Origin: an uncultured Lachnospiraceae bacterium
Lineage (GTDB): Bacteria; Bacillota; Clostridia; Lachnospirales; Lachnospiraceae
Direction of reading: 5' to 3'
Length of the DNA: 41,614 nt
Assembly (NCBI GenBank): GCA_947632555.1
Contig: CANRPU010000021.1
Span: 1-41,614, forward strand
Of this stretch, positions 1-7,625 are shown one piece after another (the first letter of the stretch is position 1; the number at the start of each line of letters is the position of its first letter). The translations under genes and the position numbers were made by a program. The notes beneath the pieces were generated by a model that saw only the letters and a program-made list of their open reading frames with translations, was not told the origin of the DNA and did no database searches.

Positions 1-543
1 GAAGCTCATCAGGGAGCCTTCAGCCCAACCATTATCATAGAAGATCAGTATTTACAGACTTTTATTCACACGCTCGAAAATCTTGTGGGAAGTCCAGCTT
101 CCTTTAAGCTGGCGAGCAGGGTATTTAACCCCGCGAAGAACCATCCGATGATATTTGAAACGGCGATCATATGCGCGACTGTGGGCATCATGTGTCCCGC
201 GATGAGTTTTATTGCCGCGTTTCTTTATTATCCCTACTACGCGGGATTTCATGTTCTGACATTACTCGCGAACTGGCTTAAGCTGGTCTGCTTTAATTTT
301 CCCTTCGCGTTTTTTACACAGCTGTTTTTCATACAGCCTGCAGTGCGAGTGATCTTCAAAACGCTCTTCAGAAAGGATATCCGGGAGAGGGAACGGCAGG
401 AAAGCGGGTTACAGCCTGAAAACGAGCAGGAAGTGATACTGGATATTTTCAGACGTATGGATGAGATACAGGAAGAGATAGCGCACGAGCATCGCCGCAG
501 GAAAGCGCTGGAGGAGAATGTACATAAGATGGCTTCCCGGTAA
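1..543 (+). CDS. DUF2798 family membrane protein (5' end outside window)
   Basis: The reading frame is open from base 1, so this is the last 180 residues of a longer protein; the GTG at 85 is internal and is not taken as the start. The visible part has a hydrophobic stretch beginning MIFETAIICATVGIMCPAMS and a second one ending in NFPFAFFTQLFFIQP, followed by a basic, charged C-terminal tail of about 55 residues that may form a helix or coiled coil. The repeated pattern of a Met/Pro-rich membrane segment, then NFP...QLFF..P..R.IF, is what I recognise as the DUF2798 family of small membrane proteins of unknown function. The function is unknown. An insertion sequence lies about 60 bases downstream of the stop. 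Confidence 0.7.
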   Translation, partial: EAHQGAFSPTIIIEDQYLQTFIHTLENLVGSPASFKLASRVFNPAKNHPMIFETAIICATVGIMCPAMSFIAAFLYYPYYAGFHVLTLLANWLKLVCFNFPFAFFTQLFFIQPAVRVIFKTLFRKDIRERERQESGLQPENEQEVILDIFRRMDEIQEEIAHEHRRRKALEENVHKMASR

Positions 544-589
544 AAATCTACGGGACCCGGATAAGAAAGCGCAATGTGTTTCGGCCCAA

Positions 590-603
590 GGTCCTCTCCG
601 AGG
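590..603 (+). repeat. Left flank repeat of the insertion sequence
   Basis: GGTCCTCTCCGAGG here matches GGTCCCCTCCGAGG at 2304-2317 in 13 of 14 positions, in direct orientation, just outside both putative ends of the IS30-type element. It may be a target-site duplication or a conserved outer part of the element. The core CCTCnGAGG is nearly self-complementary, so an inverted relation is also possible. Confidence 0.5.
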
Positions 604-2303
604 GCTGACTTGCAATCCGAAATTCCAGTGAAAAAGTAAATTCCACCTTGTTTTAAAATTTGGCGTATTTTATATATTTCCCATGGTCAAAACGTCTGCC
701 GGATGTTATAATCAAGATAACTTCTTACAAAATATCTGATTTTAGGGCATAGAAAACAGACCGCTGGAGAGTTGGGGTGCAAAACTAAATTCCACCGGAC
801 ACATGGCAAAAATGTGAAACTCTGAATTCCATCCTGACAGCAGATTTTTGTAAGTTGGTTAACGGTTATATTTGATCAGCTTAGGCGTCAGGTTGACTTC
901 ATCGGGAGCCACCGGCCTAAGCTGAAGCGCTTTTAAGGCACTTTCCCCGTATGTTCTCAAAGCGGCGGCGTAGGGCGTTTCTCCGGCAAGGCTTTCCCTG
1001 GGAGTGGAGTTGATGTGACTGACAATCAGGTTCACATCCCACTGGGTCAGGAATTCAAAACTTGTCCTTTTGGGAAGGATCATGCGGAGCATGGTATGGG
1101 CCTGTTCCACGCCGCCCTTCTGTCCGCTGCGCATAGGATCACAGTAATAAATGCTGGAGCGTTCTATCCCATTGATGCCTGTTTCCAGTGCGCATGGATC
1201 GCCGAACTCGGAGCCCCTGTCCGTCAGCAGGATGCCGAAAAGGGACAGGAAGCCATAAGTGCCCAGTTTCTTTTCCAGGCGGTCAAAGACCAGGCGGACA
1301 GCCCCTTTGGTACAGCGGTTCATAAGAAAGGCAAGAAAGAGTTTCTCACGCTTAAGGAAAAAAGTCAGAAGGACTTTTTTGGAATCATTGGAAGAATGGA
1401 CTGTATCCATTTCTGTCCAGTGATCCAGGCCAAGGGATAGAAAGTCCGAATACAATCTTCCCTGAAAGACAGCTCTCTCTGTGATCTGTGACCTGTGGCA
1501 TTTACGGGGCTTGAATTTCACCTTGCGCTTCAGGTCGATATTTCTGGCAGTGAGGATCCCTTCATCCAGATAGTTGTAAAGAGTCCTGACAGACATATCA
1601 AGTTCCGGGTGGTTGGTGAGGATCTGATAAGGGGACTGCCCCTGTGCGATCAGAGGGGAGATGACCATATCCTTCTGCCGGAGTTCATGCTTTGTCAGGC
1701 AGATGCCGGAACGGGAATCCTGCAGACATTCCCGGTACTTTCTGTCAGCAAACTTAGCATCATAGCGGTACTTATGAGCGATGGTGCAGTGGTTGATCGC
1801 CCTGGTACAGCCGTTGCAGACATAAGGAGCCTTATCAAGCCTGTCGCAGCGTTCCCGGCAGAAGTCCGGGCAGGTCTGGTTACAGGTAGGACAGGAGGCA
1901 CATTTGACGTTGCACAGAATGATCTTGCCGCATACATTGGTCTTTCTGCAGTGATAGCGGTGTATGCAGAAGTTGTGGGCATTGTAAAAAGTGCCTTTGT
2001 GGTACCAGTCGCTGAGACGGTGGTTTCTGACCTCTTTGGAGATGGTGGTAGGATCTTTGCAGAGGAATCTGGCGATATCCTGAAAGGAGGAACCCTGGCT
2101 CAAAGCTCTTTCGATGTACCTGCGGTCATCAAGGGTAAGATGTTTCTGATTTCCTGGTATATATCTGCTCATGGTATTCTCCTTCTACTGCTGTCAGGAG
2201 GACAGGAAGATCATACCATGGGGATATGCAGAGGTAAACACTACTCATGCAGAAGTAAATTCCACCAGAGGATTTGAGAGTGGAATTTAAAATTTCAATT
2301 TTG
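604..2303 (-). mobile_element. IS30-family insertion sequence, about 1.7 kb
   Basis: One transposase gene occupies most of the element. Imperfect terminal inverted repeats can be aligned at 610-636 and 2298-2272 (complement); they share TTG, AAT, the block AAATTCCA and a later AAA. The block (A)AATTCCA(CC) recurs inside both ends, at 619-626, 638-647, 787-796 and 825-831 on the left and at 2257-2266 and 2281-2288 (complement) on the right. These look like transposase binding sites. The 315-base stretch from 544 to 858 holds the left flank and the non-coding left end, and I see no other gene there. The exact ends are uncertain by a few bases. The transposase is intact, so the element could be active. 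Confidence 0.75.
859..2172 (-). CDS. IS30-family transposase
   Basis: This 437-residue protein catalyses DDE-type transposition of its own element. The N-terminal 60 residues form a helix-turn-helix (KHLTLDDRRYIERAL, then DPTTISKEVRNHR) typical of IS30 transposases. Residues of roughly 75-145 are unusually cysteine-rich, with about 17 Cys in CxxC-like pairs, which suggests zinc binding. The C-terminal part is an integrase-type catalytic core with candidate acidic residues in WTEMDTV, LLTDRGSEF and QKGGVEQAH. The start codon at 2172 is preceded by GAAGGAG at good spacing. There is no frameshift or stop, and the length is near the upper end for the family because of the Cys-rich insert. Confidence in the family is high; DNA target specificity is unknown. 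Confidence 0.93.
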   Translation of the reverse strand: MSRYIPGNQKHLTLDDRRYIERALSQGSSFQDIARFLCKDPTTISKEVRNHRLSDWYHKGTFYNAHNFCIHRYHCRKTNVCGKIILCNVKCASCPTCNQTCPDFCRERCDRLDKAPYVCNGCTRAINHCTIAHKYRYDAKFADRKYRECLQDSRSGICLTKHELRQKDMVISPLIAQGQSPYQILTNHPELDMSVRTLYNYLDEGILTARNIDLKRKVKFKPRKCHRSQITERAVFQGRLYSDFLSLGLDHWTEMDTVHSSNDSKKVLLTFFLKREKLFLAFLMNRCTKGAVRLVFDRLEKKLGTYGFLSLFGILLTDRGSEFGDPCALETGINGIERSSIYYCDPMRSGQKGGVEQAHTMLRMILPKRTSFEFLTQWDVNLIVSHINSTPRESLAGETPYAAALRTYGESALKALQLRPVAPDEVNLTPKLIKYNR

Positions 2304-2317
2304 GGTCCCCTCCGAGG
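2304..2317 (+). repeat. Right flank repeat of the insertion sequence
   Basis: GGTCCCCTCCGAGG is the direct-repeat partner of 590-603, with one mismatch. It lies 14 bases upstream of the -35 box of the cysK promoter, so the element sits immediately next to that promoter. Confidence 0.5.
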
Positions 2318-2330
2318 CGGCAGAAAAGAA

Positions 2331-2359
2331 TTGACGGTTATGGGTTTCAATGCTATAAT
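2331..2359 (+). promoter_or_regulatory. Promoter of cysK
   Basis: TTGACG at 2331-2336 and TATAAT at 2354-2359 are separated by exactly 17 bases, with an extended -10 TGC directly before TATAAT. It is a strong vegetative-type promoter. Transcription would begin near 2366 and give a leader of about 35 bases before the ATG at 2401. No T-box or SAM-type riboswitch fits in so short a leader. Confidence 0.8.
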
Positions 2360-2400
2360 TTGTGTATTTTGAGATAGATGGTGGGAAAGGCGTTGAGATC

Positions 2401-3303
2401 ATGTATTATACAAATGTGCTGGACTTGATCGGCAATACGCCGCTGCTCAGTCTGGAGCAGACGACGGGGCTGAATATTTTCGCGAAAGCGGAGTTTCTGA
2501 ATCCGGGCGGGAGCATTAAAGACCGGATCGCGCTGAATATGATCGAGGAGGCGGAAAAGAGCGGCAGGCTGAAGCCCGGGATGACGATTATCGAGCCCAC
2601 TTCGGGAAATACCGGTATCGGGCTGGCGCTGTGCGGCATCCGAAAAAATTATAAAGTGATCATCGTCATGCCCGAAAATATGAGTGACGAGCGAAAGAAG
2701 ATCATACGGGCGCTGGGCGCGGAACTGGTGCTGACCGATCCGGCGCTCAGTATTGACGGAAGCGTGCGGAAGGCCATGGAACTGGCGGCGTCTTCCGATG
2801 AATATTTTGTACCGCAGCAGTTCCAGAATCCGGCGAACCCGGATACGCATTATCGTACTACGGCCAGGGAGATGGTGGAGCAGCTGGGAAAAAGGATTGA
2901 TATTTTCGTTTCCGGGATCGGAAGCGGCGGAACGCTGCAGGGAATCGCCCGGTATCTGCTGGAGCAAAATCCGGACTGCAAGATTGTGGCGGTGGAGCCC
3001 AAAAACGTCAGCGCGCTCCTGGGAGATGAGCCGGGACTGCATCAGATCCAGGGGATCGGGGACGGATTTATACCGGACATCCTGGATACCGAGATCATTA
3101 CGGATATTGTGGAGGTCAGCGATGATGACGCCATTCATACGGCGAGGGAGCTGGCGAAAGTCCAGGGGCTTTTGGTAGGGACTTCGTCCGGCGCCAATGT
3201 CTGGGCCGCGAAGCGAATGGCGGAAAAATATGGACGGGACAAAGTGATCACTACAGTGCTGGCGGACAGAGCGGAGAGATATTTCAGCACCGCGCTGATC
3301 TGA
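2401..3303 (+). CDS. cysK: Cysteine synthase (O-acetylserine sulfhydrylase)
   Basis: This PLP enzyme makes L-cysteine from O-acetylserine and sulfide. It has 300 residues, the usual CysK length. Near the N terminus, NPGGSIKDR carries the Schiff-base lysine, SGNTGIGLA is the substrate loop, and GIGSGGTLQG is the phosphate-binding glycine loop. GTSSGANVWAA followed by the C-terminal VLADRAERYFST matches the family end. An in-frame GTG at 2362 would add 13 residues (MYFEIDGG...), but it lies at the predicted transcription start, so the ATG at 2401 (MYYTNVLDLIGNTPLL) is preferred. The gene is monocistronic: it has its own promoter and a terminator right after the stop. No cysE or cystathionine gene is adjacent, and cystathionine beta-synthase-like use cannot be excluded. 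Confidence 0.95.
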   Translation: MYYTNVLDLIGNTPLLSLEQTTGLNIFAKAEFLNPGGSIKDRIALNMIEEAEKSGRLKPGMTIIEPTSGNTGIGLALCGIRKNYKVIIVMPENMSDERKKIIRALGAELVLTDPALSIDGSVRKAMELAASSDEYFVPQQFQNPANPDTHYRTTAREMVEQLGKRIDIFVSGIGSGGTLQGIARYLLEQNPDCKIVAVEPKNVSALLGDEPGLHQIQGIGDGFIPDILDTEIITDIVEVSDDDAIHTARELAKVQGLLVGTSSGANVWAAKRMAEKYGRDKVITTVLADRAERYFSTALI

Positions 3304-3313
3304 GAGAAATGAA

Positions 3314-3349
3314 CGGCATGACGAAATGAAATCGTCATGCCGCTTTTAT
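3314..3349 (+). terminator. Rho-independent terminator of cysK
   Basis: A perfect 10-base-pair stem (CGGCATGACG at 3314-3323 with CGTCATGCCG at 3333-3342), a 9-base loop, and a following T-rich tract CTTTTATTTT. Confidence 0.9.
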
Positions 3350-3454
3350 TTTCTGTAACAAATTGTCAAATACAGTCATATCGTATAGAAAAGAACAGCC
3401 ATGTTGGCGCCGGCGGAGGACAGGATGCGGGATATGGCGCCGGGGAGAAACAGG

Positions 3455-4018
3455 ATGCGTAAAAAATACGAAAGGACTGTGTTGGTTTGCTTATTGGTTG
3501 TTTTTTTGCTGCTGCTCATACTGTTGCTGCTGCGCGGCATACGGTATGCGGGAAAAAGAACGGGTTGGGAAACATTTGGGGGACCGGGCAGCGGAGTGGA
3601 GCTGGTGATCGATCCCAGCGCGGAGAACGCGCCGCCGAAGGGGGACGCCCCCAGCCTGGAAGAGGGTGTGGTCGTGACCGGCCGGGAATCGCTGACCTTA
3701 TCCGCGGGAACAAAAGAAGCGGATGTGGATTTTTATAATCCCCTGGAAAACGGGCAGCGGTATTATCTGACGTTTGAACTCAGGCTCTGCGTGGACGGCG
3801 GACAGGAATATGAGATCTTGTACACTTCCGGCCTTGTGGAGCCGGGCAGGCATATTTATCATATCACGCTTTCCCGTGAGCTGGAAAAGGGAGAATACGA
3901 AGCGGTGATACATGTGCAGCCGTATCGTATGGACGAGGAAAGGACAATGACCAATAACGTGGATATGCGGGTCAGACTGTTTGTAAAGGAAGCGGAAAAG
4001 GAAACGGTTGTTTTTTAG
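3455..4018 (+). CDS. Membrane-anchored hypothetical protein
   Basis: I do not recognise a named family. The protein of about 187 residues starts with a basic MRKKYER, then one long hydrophobic segment (about residues 8-28, very Leu-rich), then a low-complexity Gly/Pro/Glu linker and a predicted beta-rich extracytoplasmic domain from about residue 65 (phrases such as VDFYNPLENGQRYYLTFEL and LVEPGRHIYHITLSRELEKGEYEAV). Four in-frame ATGs exist at 3401, 3425, 3434 and 3455. The last is preceded by GGGGAG with a 7-base spacer and gives the most usual topology, but 3425 (GGAGGA, 4-base spacer) is also possible. It sits 15 bases before the next gene, so the two probably form a small operon for an envelope or surface structure. 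A weak possible promoter (TTGTCA at 3363 and TATAGA at 3384, spacer 15) lies upstream. Confidence 0.7.
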   Translation: MRKKYERTVLVCLLVVFLLLLILLLLRGIRYAGKRTGWETFGGPGSGVELVIDPSAENAPPKGDAPSLEEGVVVTGRESLTLSAGTKEADVDFYNPLENGQRYYLTFELRLCVDGGQEYEILYTSGLVEPGRHIYHITLSRELEKGEYEAVIHVQPYRMDEERTMTNNVDMRVRLFVKEAEKETVVF

Positions 4019-4033
4019 AGGGGAAAGATCGGA

Positions 4034-4525
4034 ATGAAAAAAATACTATCAATGATGCTGCTTATGTGTTTTATTCTGCCCGGTCCGATGATCCTGCGGA
4101 CGGCGGGGGAAACCATAACGCAGGCTTCAGGAGGAAACAGCGGCAGTCTTACGGTGGACTATAACGCGGGAGTGACCTACACCGTAACGATCCCCGCCAG
4201 CGTGACGTTTTCGGATACGGAAAAAGAGGTGGAAAGAGCGCTTCAGGTAAACAATGTGGTGCTGAACGCGGGCAGTAAGCTTAATATCAACCTGACGAGC
4301 CTGAATCATTTTAAAATGATGTGCGGCGAGGGATATATCGAGTACAGCCTGAAGGTCAACCACAATGAAACGCCCGAAGGCAATAATTATACGGTACTGA
4401 CGGTCCCGGCCGGAGAAAATACGGGCTGGGCGATCCTTAACTTTTCCACGGACCTGCAGAAAGAGCATGTTCTGTACGCGGGAAATTATACCGATACGCT
4501 TACATTTACCGTAGTGATCAACTGA
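4034..4525 (+). CDS. Small secreted beta-sandwich protein, function unknown
   Basis: This 163-residue protein has a classical signal peptide (MKKILSMMLLMCFILPGP, cleavage probably after the TAG near residue 25). The mature part is rich in Thr, Asn and Val with alternating beta-strand patterns (YTVTIPASVTFSDTEKEVERA near the start and YTDTLTFTVVIN at the end), resembling WxL-like or pilin-like surface domains of Firmicutes. I see no WxL motif and no LPxTG anchor. It follows the membrane-anchored protein ending at 4018 by 15 bases, which suggests co-expression and perhaps physical interaction outside the cell. The resemblance to surface domains is only an impression from pattern, and the function is unknown. 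Confidence 0.75.
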   Translation: MKKILSMMLLMCFILPGPMILRTAGETITQASGGNSGSLTVDYNAGVTYTVTIPASVTFSDTEKEVERALQVNNVVLNAGSKLNINLTSLNHFKMMCGEGYIEYSLKVNHNETPEGNNYTVLTVPAGENTGWAILNFSTDLQKEHVLYAGNYTDTLTFTVVIN

Positions 4526-4567
4526 CCGGCCGTAACAGGCGTTTAAACCGGTCATGTGACGCAGGGC

Positions 4568-4623
4568 TTGACATTTCAGACCACATGCTGTAGTCTGTAT
4601 ATAAAGACCACAGTATGTGGTCT
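4568..4623 (+). promoter_or_regulatory. BlaI-type promoter with two palindromic operators
   Basis: TTGACA at 4568-4573 is followed by two palindromes. The first, 4577-4597, is CAGACCACA-TGC-TGTAGTCTG with one mismatch between arms. The second, 4605-4623, is AGACCACA-GTA-TGTGGTCT and is perfect. Both share GACnACA-N3-TGTnGTC, the kind of site bound by BlaI/MecI repressors (core ACA...TGT). A -10 could be TAGTCT at 4591 (17-base spacing) or one of the TATA-like hexamers at 4598-4605. Either way the operators cover the core promoter and the start region. The repressor encoded at 4637 most likely controls itself here. Confidence 0.85.
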
Positions 4624-4636
4624 GAAGGAGGAGAAA

Positions 4637-5008
4637 ATGGCAGAGATACAGCTGGGTGTGATCGAAGCGCGATACGCGGATATGATCTGGGAACGGGAAC
4701 CGGTCACGTCATCAGAACTGGTGAAACTGACGGCGGCGGAGTTTAACTGGAAAAGGACTACGGCCCACAATGTACTGCGGCGGCTGATCGACAAGGGTCT
4801 GTTTCAAAATGAAAACGGAGTGGTGACGTCTAAAATCTCCCGAGAGGAATTTTACGCCAGGCAGAGCAGACAATACGTGGAGGATACTTTTAACGGTTCT
4901 CTTCCGGCCTTTATCGCGGCTTTTACGCAACATGCGAAACTGACGGAGGAAGAAGCGGCGGAAATCCGTGAAATGATCGACAGGGCGCGGAAGGGAGAAG
5001 AGGAATGA
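4637..5008 (+). CDS. blaI: BlaI/MecI/CopY-family transcriptional repressor
   Basis: This 123-residue winged-helix repressor binds the operators just upstream and is expected to be cut when the partner sensor is triggered. The N-terminal half has the family pattern: DMIWEREPVTSSELVKL, then WKRTTAHNVLRRLIDKG as the recognition helix and wing. The C-terminal helical dimer region ends in AEIREMIDRARKG. The ATG at 4637 follows AAGGAGGAGAAA; a longer in-frame start at 4556 lies upstream of the promoter and is rejected. The stop overlaps the start of the sensor gene (ATGA at 5005-5008), so translation is coupled. Confidence 0.93.
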   Translation: MAEIQLGVIEARYADMIWEREPVTSSELVKLTAAEFNWKRTTAHNVLRRLIDKGLFQNENGVVTSKISREEFYARQSRQYVEDTFNGSLPAFIAAFTQHAKLTEEEAAEIREMIDRARKGEEE

Positions 5009-7053
5009 GCGATATTTTTCTGAAAGTCTTCAATATGAGTATTACCGCGGGCTGGCTGATACTGGCGGTGCTGTGCTTCCGGCTGGTGTTTCGGAGAGCG
5101 CCTAAATGGCTGAACTGCCTGCTGTGGGGCGTGGTGGCGTTCAGGCTCGTCTGCCCGTTTTCGCCGGAGAGCGCTTTCAGCCTGCAGCCCAGCGCCCAGC
5201 CGGTGAGGATGGCCACGGCCGCGGACGGGGAAGCGCGGCCGTATATTCCTGTGGTGGACAGCCATTTGGAGATCGTGGAAAACAACATCAATCCCATGCT
5301 CAGGGAAACTTTTTCCTATCAGCAGTCAGACAGCGTGGCGCCTTTACAGGTAGTGACTTCTGTCGCGGGCAGTGTCTGGCTGGCGGGGATGCTTTTACTG
5401 GCGGGTTTTGCGGCGGTCAGCGTGATAAAGCTTCGGATACGGCTGCGGGAAGCCGTACGCTGCCGGAAAAATATTTATATCTGTGACAATGTGAGTTCTC
5501 CCTTTATTCTGGGAGTTATCCGGCCCAGGATCTATCTGCCCTCCGCGCTGTCAAAGGGGGAAGCGGAGTATATCGTGGCCCATGAGAAAGCGCATCTGCG
5601 AAGAAAGGACCACTGGTGGAAGCCGTTGGGGTATCTGCTGCTTTGCGTCCACTGGTTCAATCCTCTCTGCTGGGCGGCTTATATCTTATTGTGCAGGGAT
5701 ATTGAGCTGGCCTGTGACGAAAAGGTAGTGAAAGATATGCCCATTCAGGAAAAGAAAGCCTATTTAAGAGTGCTTTTGTCCTGTGCCCAGAAGAGGCGCA
5801 TGGTGCTTATGTGTCCCCTGGCCTTTGGGGAAGTGGGGATAAAAGAGAGAGTAAGATCCGTACTGCGCTATAAGAAGCCCGCGTTTTTGCTTCTTTTGGC
5901 TTCGGCAGCAGTCGGTATGATCATAGCAGTGTGCTTTTTGACCAATCCCCGCAGGGAATACCGGATAGGGATTACCGTACCGCCAGGCAGTACGGGAGAG
6001 ATCTGCTACGCGGACGAGGAGATCTGCTCGAAGGGCAGTTCCATGACTTTTTACGCGGAGGAGGGATTCGGGGATGGGACCATTCAACTGATCCCCGTGG
6101 AGGCGGAAGAGGAAAATGCCTATGCCGAAGCCTGGTATATCACCCCGGGTATGCCTGTGAAAATAGAAGTGGAAAAGGGAGCGTGGTTCAGGCTGGGAAT
6201 CGTGACCGAAAATCTCACCGGCGCTGATAAAGAGGTATATGTGTCCGTAAAAAATGTGGACATGAGGGTTTCTTCCCATACAGAGGAACCGGAAAGCGGG
6301 TTCCCTGTTCTCGGGGAGATTTCGGAGAACGGACAGATACAGGAAAAAACGGCCCGGGAGCTGGCCTATGGGAAGGCTCTCTGGGAAGCGTATCTGACCG
6401 GCACCCTTCCTGACGGCAGTCTTTTGGACTATCAGGGAGAGGAAGAGGCGGCAAAGAACAGTTTTGCTGTGGCGGATGTGGACCAGGATGGGGAACAGGA
6501 ACTGCTGCTTGTCTGGGACAATGGGATCATGGCCGGGATAGCGGAGTACGTGTTTGGTTATGACGAGGCGCAGGACAGACTTTATGAGAAACTGGTGGAA
6601 TGGCCTCTGATCCGTTTTTATGATAACGGGTCTGCCGTGGCGGATTGGAGTCATAACCAGGGGCCTTCCGCTCCCGGGGATGTTTTCTGGCCGTATAATG
6701 TCTATCGTTACGATGTAGCGCAAGATCGCTATCTTCCTTACGCCACAGTAACTTCCTGGGATAGCGGTGTCGGTGACACACCGCCTGCTCCGCCGCTTTA
6801 CGATGAAGGTGATTTTCCAAAAGAGCTGGATCTGGACGGGGACGGGATCCTGTACTATATTTTTCCCGGACAATGGGACGGGTATTATGACAATGACTGC
6901 CTGGTGGATGGCGCGGAGCTCGCGGAATGGGAGAACGCCTGTCTGGGCGGCGCGGCGAAGGAGGATATTGTCATACAGGCTCTGACGGAAGAAAACATCA
7001 TTCCGTTTGGGTATCCCAAGCCGTATGTGGAAAAGCCTCAGCCACAGGGATAA
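5005..7053 (+). CDS. BlaR1-like M56 membrane metalloprotease sensor
   Basis: This 682-residue protein has about five hydrophobic segments in its first 315 residues and the zinc-protease motif HEKAH (H193, E194, H197) between them, with the family sequences SPFILGVIRPRIYLP and DIELACDEKV nearby. This is the M56 (BlaR1/MecR1) peptidase domain, which on activation cleaves the BlaI partner. After the last membrane segment (about 290-315) lies an extracytoplasmic region of about 365 residues. It does not look like a penicillin-binding domain: I see no SxxK/KTG layout. Instead it contains Asp-rich repeats DVDQDGEQELLLV and DLDGDGILYYIF that resemble EF-hand or FG-GAP-like calcium loops. The signal sensed is therefore unclear and may not be a beta-lactam. 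Confidence 0.88.
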   Translation: MSDIFLKVFNMSITAGWLILAVLCFRLVFRRAPKWLNCLLWGVVAFRLVCPFSPESAFSLQPSAQPVRMATAADGEARPYIPVVDSHLEIVENNINPMLRETFSYQQSDSVAPLQVVTSVAGSVWLAGMLLLAGFAAVSVIKLRIRLREAVRCRKNIYICDNVSSPFILGVIRPRIYLPSALSKGEAEYIVAHEKAHLRRKDHWWKPLGYLLLCVHWFNPLCWAAYILLCRDIELACDEKVVKDMPIQEKKAYLRVLLSCAQKRRMVLMCPLAFGEVGIKERVRSVLRYKKPAFLLLLASAAVGMIIAVCFLTNPRREYRIGITVPPGSTGEICYADEEICSKGSSMTFYAEEGFGDGTIQLIPVEAEEENAYAEAWYITPGMPVKIEVEKGAWFRLGIVTENLTGADKEVYVSVKNVDMRVSSHTEEPESGFPVLGEISENGQIQEKTARELAYGKALWEAYLTGTLPDGSLLDYQGEEEAAKNSFAVADVDQDGEQELLLVWDNGIMAGIAEYVFGYDEAQDRLYEKLVEWPLIRFYDNGSAVADWSHNQGPSAPGDVFWPYNVYRYDVAQDRYLPYATVTSWDSGVGDTPPAPPLYDEGDFPKELDLDGDGILYYIFPGQWDGYYDNDCLVDGAELAEWENACLGGAAKEDIVIQALTEENIIPFGYPKPYVEKPQPQG

Positions 7054-7081
7054 GGAAAGGAAAGAGAAAGGACCCCGCGCA

Positions 7082-7110
7082 TTGACACCTTCCGCCCGGA
7101 ATGATACAAT
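7082..7110 (+). promoter_or_regulatory. Promoter of folA-argC
   Basis: TTGACA at 7082-7087 and TACAAT at 7105-7110 with 17-base spacing, and an extended -10 TGA directly before TACAAT. The start codon at 7137 follows about 20 bases after the expected transcription start, with CGGAGGGAG as ribosome site. It separates this transcript from blaI-blaR1. Confidence 0.85.
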
Positions 7111-7136
7111 TTGATAAGTTTCGGAGGGAGAAAAAG

Positions 7137-7625
7137 ATGATAGGGATCATTGTAGCGTATGATAAAAACCGGGTGATCGGCAGCAAAGGCCGCATTCCCT
7201 GGAAGATCAAAGGAGAGCAGCGCAGGTTCAGAGAGCTTACCACAGGAAACGTGGTGATCATGGGGCGCAGGACCTACGAGGAAATCGGGCGTCCGCTGCC
7301 AAACCGCTTTACGGTGGTGGTATCCCGCACCGGACGGTTTGAGGGAGAAGACTGCGCTACGGCATCTTCCCTGGGGGAGGCGGTGGAACTGGCGGAAAAA
7401 CTGCGGCCGGGGAAAAATATTTATATCTCCGGCGGAGCGGGGCTTTATCGGGAAGGGATCGCGCTGGCGGACAGGCTCTATGTGACGGAGGTGGAAACGG
7501 AAGCGGAGGGGGATACCTTTTTTCCCGCGTTTCCCGAGCAGGACTATATTAAAACGGTGGATGAGCGGGTGGAAGGGGAGATTCCTTTTACCTATGTTAC
7601 CTATACCAGAAAGGATGGAAAATGA
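7137..7625 (+). CDS. folA: Dihydrofolate reductase
   Basis: This 162-residue enzyme reduces dihydrofolate to tetrahydrofolate with NADPH. Family motifs are in the right order: IVAYDKNRVIGSKGRIPW at the N terminus (the Met20-type loop and Trp), VVIMGRRTYEEIGRPLPNR (NADPH binding), ISGGAGLYR and EGDTFFP near the end. The usual acidic active-site residue after PW is not obvious: PWKIKGEQRRF has Glu rather than Asp-Leu, so the E in that loop probably serves. The ATG at 7137 follows GGAGGGAG. It overlaps argC by four bases (ATGA), so the two genes are translated together, although their pathways are unrelated. Confidence 0.93.
   Translation: MIGIIVAYDKNRVIGSKGRIPWKIKGEQRRFRELTTGNVVIMGRRTYEEIGRPLPNRFTVVVSRTGRFEGEDCATASSLGEAVELAEKLRPGKNIYISGGAGLYREGIALADRLYVTEVETEAEGDTFFPAFPEQDYIKTVDERVEGEIPFTYVTYTRKDGK

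Noticed and set aside
2362..2400. Upstream GTG start of cysK
   Set aside because: It coincides with the predicted transcription start and would add residues not seen in the family.
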